A stretch of DNA of 60,000 nt from the NCBI RefSeq assembly GCF_000003815.2, contig NC_049985.1:24330981-24390980 (forward strand), read 5' to 3'. Below are positions 24,567-49,229 of this stretch, piece after piece (positions within the stretch are counted from its first letter, which is position 1; each line of letters starts with the position of its first letter). The translations under genes were made by a program, and so were the position numbers. This DNA is from Branchiostoma floridae (lineage: Eukaryota; Chordata; Leptocardii; Amphioxiformes; Branchiostomatidae). The notes beneath the pieces were generated by a model. The model was not told the origin of the DNA and did no database searches. It saw only the letters and a program-made list of their open reading frames with translations.

Positions 24567-27500
24567 TCATTCCCGATGGATTCCACTGAGCCTGACATGT
24601 GTTTGACTCAGTGGATAACTTTCGTTGTTTGCCTTTTGCAATGCGACTGGAACCTAGATCTTTCAACACTGCAAATACTTTACTGCACTTCGTTAAAGTA
24701 AACATATCCGCCTTGTGTGAATTCGGCTGTTCATGTGTGGGCTGTTCCCCTACATTCTTAGGAAGGAGAGGGATATGGTTTAGCAATATTTTTACTACTA
24801 GCCAACATCTATTGAAATCAAAAAGGGCAGACGTCAAAGTTGTGTTGAGCATTAGAGGGCTAAAATGGGATTATACTGCCATGTGCTTAAAAATCAATGA
24901 TTTTCTGCCAGTTTTTGGTCCAATCTGACAGAAAATGTAGGGGATGAGCTTTCCCATTTGGCGTAAGGACAAATTTGAGTTGTTGGGTCCTGTGGATAAA
25001 ACGGGTCAAAGGTGAGATTCCTTTCGTAGCGCGAGTTAATATTCGCGCGAGTTCGAGCGGAATGTTCCCATTTTGTATTTGAATGGTAATAAAGTAGACT
25101 ATTGGACTTTCTGGCCGAGAATAATTTTTAAGATTGAAGGACGGTTTACGGTACTTTAATGACGACCTGTTTCAGTGAATTGAGCAGCCCTAACTTTGAT
25201 GTCTGCCCATAACTACCTGACCGCATTGTAAATACTGCTTTGAAGTTCCTTTTGTTGTATATACGTATATGTAAGGACGGGACCGCAGTGTAAACAAGGC
25301 AAGTACTAACTTTAGAGTCTATATAGTGAAAAACGCTTTACATTCAGGACCGATCTGCGACATCTAGACTACTTGAAAAGCTTGACTAGTGAGTGAGTGC
25401 CAGTCAGAATTATGTAACACCACACGGTCGCCTAAGCGTCGGTCTTGAATAAAGTAATTGGTAGTGTACAAACATCTGGTTATCCTACATCATATCATTT
25501 TAACTTTGTACAGAAACATTGTCCATGCAAATACGTTGGATGTAAATAGATTTCAAAGTGCACATGGGTTTGTTATCAGATCAAGCCTATTAAATATAAG
25601 ACGACAGCACTGTTATTTTTAATGTCGTAAATACGACTGAGTACATATTAATTTAGCTGTAATTAAATTATATGAACACGCTTGTGGAAATTCGGTTTGA
25701 ATTCTAATGCTGGAAAGCTTCTTATTTACGTTAATAAGTTTGGTGTGAATCATTTCAGGAAGGCCTGACGTTTAGGGGTCCAATCTTCAAGCGCCTCCTG
25801 GTGTGTAACATAAACATCCAGTCTACAGTGGATTGGAAGGCTCCTTTCGGGAAGAGACAATCTGTCTGTTGCCCGGGTTACATTTCGCACCCAGATCTCG
25901 TTCGGTAAAGTGTTGGTTTTGTGTCCAGGCAGTATATTGACTTGCAACATGTACACATTCTCCTCAGCTTTCTCAATTACGTCTTTTTGTTAATACAGAG
26001 ATATTATGGAGGTCTTTGATAATATTTCTGACATCAGTAAAGAGGAACAGCGATGTTCTGTATGTTTTAGAAATCCTGGATTTGTGCCCCTTTTTTCCCT
26101 AATCTCATCATTGCTAAAAAAAAAAACCCTACTGTTACATCTGCTTGAAGTTTGCACAGCTTGGACCAGAAGAGCATTCTTCCTGTGTCTTGTCTTGTAC
26201 GTGTTTTTGTTTTCCCCTTGGGGACTTCCCATATGAGTGGCGGGAAACAGAGGTAGGTACAGTCGACTGTCGGTACGGAATGGTGGCGGGGAAATCTGCA
26301 CTCGTTTACCATTTGGAGTACAAAGAAACTACTACAGCGGCCGGTGCATGGACATTTGTGATCAAGGAAACAAGATGACGACTAGTTCCAACTACCCAGG
26401 AAAGGCAGGATCATCTACGAACCAGTGAGATTTTGATTTCTTTGGTTTATAACAGGGGAGGGGGGAGGGCATTTTTTCCACCAATTTCCTCCGTGCACCG
26501 CCGGGTCAACTGCTTACTGCAGATTCCATAATTTCGATCGGAAAACACATACTGGGTCCTGGGTGTGCTCACATACCCCATAATAACACATGACAAATAC
26601 GTATGCCACTGGCTCAAGCAATTTGATGGTTCGATAAATGGCGGGAAGACCTGTCATTTACTTGTAAGTTATTCCACATGTCATCCTGCATTATCTGACA
26701 GAAATTAGTGGGTTCAATGGGTATAATGCTGAAATGTTTTACGTACAGCTTGTTGTGATTTCCAAGCGAAAGGTTAATTTTGCACCCTCATAAAAGATTG
26801 CGTAGAAAGACTATTAACGTTATATAAACCAATGTGAACGTTTGGATAATGTTCGGAAAGTGAATAATCATAATTTGCTTGTAAACTTCTCCCTCTACAT
26901 GTGTCAGGCTCCAACACAAGGAGTCCGACCTCGTGGACTTTGTTCACATCAATACTGATAGAAACGCGCAGACGTTGTCTGTGCGAAGCAATGTCAGGGA
27001 CAGTACGTTTGGGGTCTGGTGCGTCACGGGGTCGGACCCCATCTTTCTATGGGGTCTTCTATGATGCTGGTGTAAAGCAGAAGTTGGAAAGATTTCTCCA
27101 TGGTGACTGGTCTAGCCCAAGATGAAAAATTGTTAATTCCATGGCCCCTCTGTAATGTCGCAAAAGTTGTTTATTGGAATCAATGATTGATAAACAAACA
27201 AGCTAGAAAGTTTACTCAATCACTGTTGTCCTACCCCCCCCTCCCCACCCCACCCCACCCCATTACCAGCCCCTCGTCAATTATCGCACGTTCCCTCATC
27301 CAGACCTCGTCCAGGCTCGATCACACTTCCTACCCGCTGTGAAGACCACAGAGTACCGCTGAAGGAGAGGTACAATCTATGAATCCCCCCACATGTGCTC
27401 TCCCGTACTAATGGCGTCTCTGTGACGTGTGAGGAATTAACTTAGCTCCTTGTAGAAATGATCGCATGATTGAAGAATATGATATAATTCCATTTATATT

Positions 27501-28730
27501 TGACCATCATTGAACAAAAAATTTACACCATTTCATGTTTCATTGTACCAAGGAGGTTGTACAAAAAAACTGAACAAGAAAGAGTGACCGCAAAACGTAC
27601 GGACAAATAGCACGTACGGCAGATTGTGCCCATAGCTTTAACAGCAAACAGCAGTGTGGTGGGCGGTGCCGCCGGTGTCGATTATAACGCCAGGTCACGG
27701 GTGGGGCTATTTAAACTGCCGCATGTTTGTTTCTGCTTCTTTAATGTCACATTTCTTCCGACCAGTGGCCCTATGAACTGTGACGTTTTCCAAAGGTCAC
27801 AAATCCATATTGGTGACGGCTTAGAATGTCTCATTTCGGCCGTTATTATATCTCGAAACATTTTCGACTTCAAAGCTGGCCGCAGCGCTGCGCGAAATGT
27901 TCTCAAGTTTCAGACGCCCTTTGACCCAGTTTGACACTTGGGGCCACAACGAATGGCCGACGTGTAGTGTCAAAGCGGTGGAGTATATTGTTCTACGGTG
28001 TTTGTTTTATTTACATTTTCTGGACTTGTACGCTTTTTGCAGTTTTCATGGTGCAGAAGGGACATAATTTGAATAGCAATTTTCATTTGCAAAAGTCATC
28101 CCGCGAAGTCTGTCCAGGGTAGTGCTGTTTGTTTACATATAAATCGCTTCACTGCGCGTGCCGGGTACAAAATAACATGCGAGCTGGCGGACCACGTGGG
28201 TCATTTATAGAGTGCGTCACAAGGTCCACAAAACAACAAAATTTCTACACCTCTTAGCACAGTAACACGCGCTATCAGTTAGCAGTAAGGTGAGAATACT
28301 TGGGCGGCGTAGTCACTGCGCCTTGAGTGTGATTGATACGCGTGTGCTGTTCAAGTACTGGATCCAGGGATTGAGAGTCGCCCGGCGAGACGTATAAAAT
28401 ATCATGGATAAAATTTAAAGTTGTGGGGCACTGTGAGTCATCCCCAGAATTTGCAGTAGTGTTGTGTGTGCAACTTTACATATATTCATGTTGTTCATGG
28501 ATTACAGGTCAACCGTGTGTGCTGGCGTTGCATTGTGTTGATTTTCCGTAAATCGTTTAAATTATGCAGCATATGTGCGTTACTTGGGATGGCTGCAGGG
28601 GCATGGCATGAAATCCACACGAGCGGCTTGACTGTGTTTGAACATTGCGCGGAGCGTGGTCCGACAGGGGGCGCTGGCTATCGGCCCACTCGGAGAACAG
28701 CAGGAGAACGGCTTATCAGCAGATTAATCT
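24567..28730. other. long interval without a recognised gene
   Basis: Open frames exist (for example minus 25750-25956, ending LEDWTPKRQAFLK; plus 26145-26428; plus 26901-27125), but none carries a domain I recognise. The splice sites around them do not form a chain. There is a C-rich run near 27233-27262. Remaining exons of the C2 gene at 29465 could be hidden here, but I could not find them. Confidence 0.4.
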
Positions 28731-28737
28731 GTTAATT

Positions 28738-28985
28738 GCGGCGTCCGCGCCCAGACCGGACGGGTAGGGAGGGACGGGGAGGCGTCCCATGCTTTAGGGA
28801 CGGCCGGACGCCGTCCGAGTCGTCAGTTTGTGGACGCGTCGGGACGGGCGGAAACGGGACGCCGTCCGAGGCGTCAACTTGTAGACGCGTCGGGACGGGC
28901 GTGGACGCGCTGGACGCCGTAGGGACGTGCGGGACGAGGCTGGACGCCCGTTCCGGGCGTCCCGGACGCGCGGGGACGCTCGCAA
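28738..28985. repeat. GC-rich degenerate repeat of GGGACG/GGACGC units
   Basis: CpG-dense sequence in an AT-leaning region. A unit of about 65 bp containing GACGCCGTCCGAG and GACGCGTCGGGACGGGCG occurs twice in tandem around 28808-28925, with shorter GGGACG(G/T) runs on both sides. The last part includes the palindrome-like CGCCCGTTCCGGGCG. Frames on both strands are compositional. Confidence 0.8.
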
Positions 28986-29464
28986 TTTCACAGAGGGAGA
29001 GGCCGTACACGGTACAGTGGACAGGGCTGACAGACATAAACAACAATTTCCCCATCGGCAGCGCACACAGACTTTTTTTGGGGTCAGCTTTAAAATACCA
29101 GTGAAGTCACGAGGCTTTGGTAGCGTGTTAGAAAATAAGATACAGAAGTAGTATATCTTCTTTTTCTTTCCAGGGAATAAACCCCCAGTATTGTCTGTCA
29201 CTCCTTGGTCAACGTAATCAAAGAGTTCCTATCATAATAATGATAAAGTTTCCTTGCCCTAAATTTCAGGGCGACTTGGTAGTTAGTAACGCTACTATTA
29301 AGAGGGCGAATTGGATCAAGGAGGTTAATTCGATATACAGACTTGGTTTGGTTTAGGAAACCGAGTTAGGGCGAGTTGACGGCCATGATATTATTCTTGC
29401 CTATATGTCTTTACACAGTCGGCCAATTACAATTAAATCACAAGAATGATAAATGAACACCTAC

Positions 29465-29809
29465 GTGTAAGACGGAGTCGTATGTTATGTTCTCGGAGTC
29501 GAACTGGAACGTATCGTTGAACATCGGGGTGTAAGTTTTGCTGGCGACTTTAGTCGTCAGAGTCGTCCCCCCAAGTGCTACCTTGACGTAAGGATCGATG
29601 GTTCTGCGACCTATGGTTGTTTGGTGCTTCATGTCGTCCTGGTTCCACACGGCGTCTTCCTTCAGGCGAGCCCGAACCACGGTGACCTCCAGCGCACCCT
29701 TGTTGTAGTCGTGCCGGGCAATGAGCTCCACAGTGCCGGGAGAAGTCGAGACGGGCCCGGGGTCGACTTCGTCAAACACAGAGTCGCCGGGAACATTTTG
29801 CGAGCTCAT
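29465..29809 (-). CDS. C2-domain protein, first coding exon (partial gene)
   Basis: Starts at ATG (MSSQNVPGDSVFDEVD), 115 codons, and ends CTTACAC/gtaggtg in phase 0. Residues about 28-112 are the first half of a C2 domain: a beta strand GALEVTVVRARL, a loop longer than usual, then DPYVKVALGG, TTKVASKTYTP and FNDTFQFD. The DPYVKV aspartate is a normal calcium-loop residue. C2 domains bind membrane lipids, often with calcium. The rest of the domain must lie in exons at lower coordinates; I did not find them before the plus-strand transposase-like gene, so the gene may span it or use short exons I missed. No signal peptide or membrane segment precedes the C2 domain. The family (synaptotagmin-like or other) is undetermined. 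Confidence 0.6.
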
Positions 29810-30814
29810 GGTGAACTGAGACCAGCAGGATGCAAGTCAATTATGGCGTACGTACAGTTCGTACTCGCTTAGCACCAAACGATCGAGCTTGCTGGACTCC
29901 CACGCACTGACCCTCCAACAGTTTTTACCTGCCCGTGGGTTTGTTGTGAAAAACTTACATACTTCACCAAAGTCTAAGTCCCGAGCTCAAACAACACCTG
30001 CTACAGCTAACTCCTTGTTTCGATCCTCTTGACTAGTGTCAACAACTATGAACAGCAAACATTGGAGCTCACAGAAGAGCAGTGACCCATAACCGGACCG
30101 TGTTTCTGTTCCGAAGAAAATGGCGACTGACCCTCAGGCTTTTCCCCCAGGCTTTTCTGGGCGGAAACAATTATGCATAGCTATGACGTATTTATCACCC
30201 AACAGGTGCGGCGTCTTCAGGTGTTAAACACAGACAATGCAAAGACAATGGCATGCATTGTTCACCGATCTTATGTTTGCGAAAGAAGTGGTCTGTATGG
30301 TCAAGGGAAGGCCACGCAGACAACACTACAATGTCCGGTCTGTTCGGAAACTTGACGGGCTTGTGGTGAAGTGGTCCCAGAGTCGTCAAAAATCTAGAAC
30401 CTCCGGATGGATTGTAATATGATCATATACATTCGCCAAGAAGGTTATATTTTTGGTAGAAACTTTTTCTGTGTCACAATATGTAGGTCAATCGCATATA
30501 ACTCGAGCAGCAATGGATGTAATCTAATGATATTTGGGATTTGAGTAGCGGTTGGAGGAACGGAGGTGATGTTCGAAAATGGTTTACCTGGCACTTTTCG
30601 TCGGCACTGCAACAGGACGAGTGTGTGCGCGTGTGTGAACAAGATAACTTAAGACGCTGTGGATCATTTTCGATGATATTTGGCAGTTCAAAGTTTAAGG
30701 GTTGGGAAGCCGAAAGCCAAGTTCGATGATCGGCCTCCTACCGACAAGTTGGGTTCTGCAATGGAGCGTCAAATTTGGCGCTAAAAATATCCTTAAGTGA
30801 CAGGTTCACAATTT
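29810..30814. other. upstream region of the C2 gene
   Basis: It presumably contains the C2-gene promoter. A plus-strand ATG in good context (AAAATGGCGACTGACCC, at 30119) opens a 35-codon frame. No downstream exon could be linked, so I do not call a gene. Nothing else is recognised. Confidence 0.3.
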
Positions 30815-31098
30815 TTGACTAGTGGATACGTCTTTGTCCTGGATAGGGCACACCCTCCGGAACCCACCATCCAGCATTACACACCAGGCTCTGACTTGGA
30901 ACCCTCAGGGCAAGCGGAAGAGGGAGAGCCCCAGGAATAGTTGGAGGAGAGATACGGAGGAAGAGATGAAAAGTATTTGCAACAGCTGGCAGGATCTGAG
31001 GAAGAAAGCCCAGAGGCGGGTACAATGGAGGGCCATCATCGGTGGCCTATGTTCCGACCGGAACAAAGGGCCCAAGTAAAGTAAGTAAGTAAGTAAGG
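30815..31098 (+). pseudogene. LINE 3' end (C-terminal fragment plus TAAG tail)
   Basis: The frame WIGHTLRNPPSSITHQAL, WNPQGKRKRESPRNSWRRD, then RVQWRAIIGGLCS is the characteristic C-terminus of a non-LTR retrotransposon polyprotein. It ends in TAAAGTAAGTAAGTAAGTAAG, the short-repeat 3' tail typical of several LINE clades. Everything upstream is missing, so this is a 5'-truncated insertion. It may belong to the same family as the reverse-transcriptase scrap at 1640-2062. Confidence 0.85.
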
Positions 31099-31204
31099 AT
31101 ACGTCTTTGGGCAGGGAGAAAATCATGCAAGTTTGGGCCCCTGGTGGCTTGTTTGGAACTGCAGGCTCTGATTATTTCAAACTTTGGACGAGAATAACTG
31201 GAGA

Positions 31205-31432
31205 AGATGTTGATAGATCGTCATGATTTTCGGTATGCAGATAGCCTAAGTGATGACTTACATAATGGAATACTAATTATGCAAGACAACAGCTAATTTG
31301 CATAATTTATGAGAAAATATGAACATGTCTGATTGTCATGATTTTTGGTATGTAGATAGCCTAAATGAAGACCTACATAATGAGATACTAATTATGGAAA
31401 TGAACAGCTAATTTACATAATTAATGAGGAAA
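31205..31432 (+). repeat. two tandem units of about 112 bp
   Basis: Both units carry GTCATGATTTT(C/T)GGTATG, then AGATAGCCTAA, then ACATAATG and ACAGCTAATTT(G/A)CATAATT. Roughly 80 per cent identical. AT-rich and noncoding. Confidence 0.8.
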
Positions 31433-31439
31433 GTTTATA

Positions 31440-31970
31440 AATCCACTGCATTCCATGATAGGACTTTCAAACTTGTCACGTGTAGCTGAGAAAGAGAGAA
31501 ATGTCAATAGATATCAATTATGCAGATTGCATCCTCATTTGCATAGTACATTGACCAGAAGTGTTTCCTACATCAGTACGTTTTTTTTTTACATTTATTT
31601 CTGGTGTTTTACGGCGTTTGCTTGTTTACGTATTAGTAGACAATGCCACCAGCTGATAGAAGTAGGAAATGGAAGTGCCTCCTAGATCTAATAAAAATTT
31701 CAAAATCTGAAAAAGGAAAAAAGAAAACAGTACACAGCAAATGAATTAAGTATATTGTATTTGCAGATTTCCACACAAATGCTGAAGACACACTGAACGC
31801 CATGGGAATAGTGTACAGATATACTTGTCAGCAAATCAATTGGTAATGAAATTAAACCATTGTGTATTTAGAGCACCAATATGTTGCATAGCCTGTACAT
31901 GCCTTGCATCCGAAATGAAATCCTTGGCTAATTTGCTTTCATCCCTCTACAATGATGTGGTAAAGCCCAC
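31440..31970. other. AT-rich, nothing recognised
   Basis: No exon, RNA or terminal repeat found. It contains a short poly-T run near 31582. Confidence 0.4.
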
Positions 31971-32160
31971 TTTACAAATCAAGAATTTAGCTCGGTCGAG
32001 TTGAATTGTCAGCGAGCACTAAATTACGAGGAGGTATTAAGCTGATGCCGACGAAGAAAATCTGCCATTTGTTCGTCGGCATCAGAGTCATACCTCCTCG
32101 TAATTTAGAGCTCGCTGACAACTCGGGCGAGCTAAATTCTTGATTTGTAAAGGGGGCTTA
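31971..32160. mobile_element. foldback element of 190 bp
   Basis: The outer block TTTACAAATCAAGAATTTAG is mirrored by CTAAATTCTTGATTTGTAAA. The inner block TAAATTACGAGGAGGTAT is mirrored by ATACCTCCTCGTAATTTA, and GATGCCGACGAA by TTCGTCGGCATC. Arms of about 85 bp surround a loop of about 15 bp, so the RNA or single strand would form a long hairpin. Confidence 0.85.
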
Positions 32161-32315
32161 ACAACAGCCGAAGCTGCATGTATGAAAATGTCATTAATAT
32201 AACTTTAGTCATTAATATATTACAACAAGAAAATAAACTTTCCATCATTATCATTATCATATACTTTCTATGCACTCTCTCATTCCAGGATTAAATATTA
32301 ATTTTGTGTGTGTGT

Positions 32316-32338
32316 GGGGGGGGGGGGGGGGGGGGGGG
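32316..32338 (+). repeat. G homopolymer after a TG run
   Basis: TGTGTGTGTG passes into about 23 uninterrupted G. Length is likely polymorphic or poorly assembled, and it could form G-quadruplex structure. Confidence 0.9.
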
Positions 32339-32567
32339 CATATCACGAATCTGGGGATTGTTTGGAAGTTTTGGGCCATTATGACACAATCAATTCAATT
32401 GAACAGTTTTCTTTTGTATTGGAGATTACATGCATATGATATTTAAGATATACCAGTTCATGTAAATAATTTACAAGTACATCCTAAATCTTATATAAAA
32501 ATTGACACCCCAAACTATACACAAAGTCTGCAATATATATATATACAAAATGTAATGATAATTATTA

Positions 32568-32662
32568 GTTTACCTTTATCTGTGTGGTAAACCATATTCT
32601 GTCATTTAAAACCCCTAAAACCCCTAAAAATGATATAGGTTACCCCGCAGATAAAGGTGAAC
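32568..32662. mobile_element. short MITE, CACCTTTATCTG family
   Basis: The left end TTTACCTTTATCTGTGTGGTAA mirrors the right end TTACCCCGCAGATAAAGGTGAAC in inverted orientation. Related ends occur at 39213-39418 and 54771-54796. Confidence 0.75.
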
Positions 32663-32867
32663 TAGCATTACTACATTGAACTATTCACAAATTGTGAAAC
32701 AGAACTGATTATGCCCTCAACCACTCAATGCTGAATACAGACAGATTCCATAGCCCCAACAACCTACCTACTTCAAAGTGTCAAAATAAACAACAAAAAA
32801 CATAAAACATCTACTTTAGTTTGTATAATAATATATTTGACAGACATGCAGCCAAACATCCAAACAT

Positions 32868-33290
32868 TAGCCTGGGTACCATCCGGATAGTAGTTCGCCC
32901 CTATGTTCACTTCAGTGCTACTCGTCTGGAGACCTACACATTTTAACTGTTTGATGCTAAGGTCAGTAAATGAGCAAATTAAGGAATAGGTTCTAGAGCG
33001 CTCGTTTGATGACAACAGGCCCTCCCACAAGCAGATGGAGGGCTTTTTGGGTGTTGGATCGCCTGTTCAAATGAGCTCTTGAACCCATTCCTTAATTCGC
33101 TCATGTATAGAGACCAATCAGCGCCCTCATCCAAAATGTGGACAACTCCAGATGTAAACGTGGCCAAGGATCCCAGATGGAACAGCAGAGAAGCGACTGT
33201 ATATAGTGTATGATAAATGTCCGAGCGAGAAGCGACTGAATGCGGTGTATAACTAACCCCGGAACTACTTTCCGGATGGTACCCAGGCTA
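32868..33290. mobile_element. 423-bp MITE with inverted termini and CCAAACAT flanks
   Basis: The termini TAGCCTGGGTACCATCCGGA and TCCGGATGGTACCCAGGCTA are exact reverse complements over 20 bases. CCAAACAT lies next to both ends, consistent with an 8-9 bp target duplication. Inside is a second nested inverted repeat, ATGAGC(A/G)AATTAAGGAAT. No coding capacity. Confidence 0.85.
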
Positions 33291-33498
33291 GCCAAACATT
33301 GCCTAAACTACTGATTGCTAAGCTATCAATGGTTGAACTGCTAATTGAAATGGACACAGCTACGGGGTTCCCTGACACAGGGGTAGGCAGCATTCGGCTA
33401 GTCTTCACGCTTCACTTCCATAAAGAAGCTAACATATGGGGCAATTGTATGTAAAAGTATAATCATGCACAATTTACTTGATCCCCTTTGTAGCCTAT

Positions 33499-48732
<15,234 letters not shown>

Positions 48733-48983
48733 TCTGCAAAGTTACATCTGTGACCAGAAACACAGCAGAAGGCTTTGAAAACTACGCAGGAGTATCAGCT
48801 CTTGGTCTCTCGGAAACGAAGCATCGTTTCTCGGTACGAAAGCACCAAGCTACCACCGATCAGGTGACTGTAACCGACCAACGTCGATGGACCTGGGGAT
48901 TTCCCCGCCAACGGATGACCTTTGACTTTCCTCTCAGCCAATCATCAGCCGGCCTGACCGAAAGTTTCGATGACATCATGGTA

Positions 48984-48993
48984 GGGACTTTTC
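48984..48993 (+). promoter_or_regulatory. kappaB-like site
   Basis: GGGACTTTTC differs by one base from the classic GGGACTTTCC. It is about 240 bp before the PARP14-like start codon. One such match can occur by chance; its weight comes from the IRF site 51 bp away. Confidence 0.35.
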
Positions 48994-49044
48994 ACAGTTT
49001 CTCGGGGCGTGAGGTGGAGCGTTCACGAAGCGGTACAGAAAACC

Positions 49045-49054
49045 TTTCACTTTC
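49045..49054 (-). promoter_or_regulatory. IRF/ISRE-type site
   Basis: The minus strand reads GAAAGTGAAAGG, an exact GAAANNGAAA core with the preferred GT spacer recognised by interferon regulatory factors in animals. It lies about 175 bp before the PARP14-like ATG and about 310 bp from the DTX3L-like ATG, so it could serve both genes. Confidence 0.45.
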
Positions 49055-49229
49055 ACATTTAAACGGTTACGTTGTCTTCATGTGTTCCTTTCACTCCGGG
49101 CTAGGACTCTAAACATGCTAAATCGCAGCACAGCAAGTATTCCATAAAGTTCAGGTGTTGTAAAATTACTTCCGGGTTTGTTGTAATACAGTTGTGCCAA
49201 GGTTGAACCGAGGCCGAGGGGGGAGAAAA

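Larger units (their letters stand above)
48733..49229. promoter_or_regulatory. shared bidirectional promoter interval
   Basis: It separates the start codons of the minus-strand DTX3L-like gene and the plus-strand PARP14-like gene by about 500 bp. Both 5' leaders must fall here unless noncoding leader exons exist. It contains a kappaB-like site at 48984-48993, an IRF-type site at 49045-49054, the palindrome CGAAAGTTTCG at 48959-48969 and TGACATCA at 48971-48978. No TATA box is evident for either direction. Confidence 0.65.

Noticed and set aside
26145-27125. Plus-strand coding pieces (HLEYKETTTAAGAWTF and YDAGVKQKLERFLHGD segments)
   Set aside because: They look protein-like but match no family I recognise and do not splice into one frame.
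28736-29104. Arg/Gly-rich proteins over the GGGACG repeat on both strands
   Set aside because: Composition artefact of CpG-rich repeat; no start, splice or domain support.
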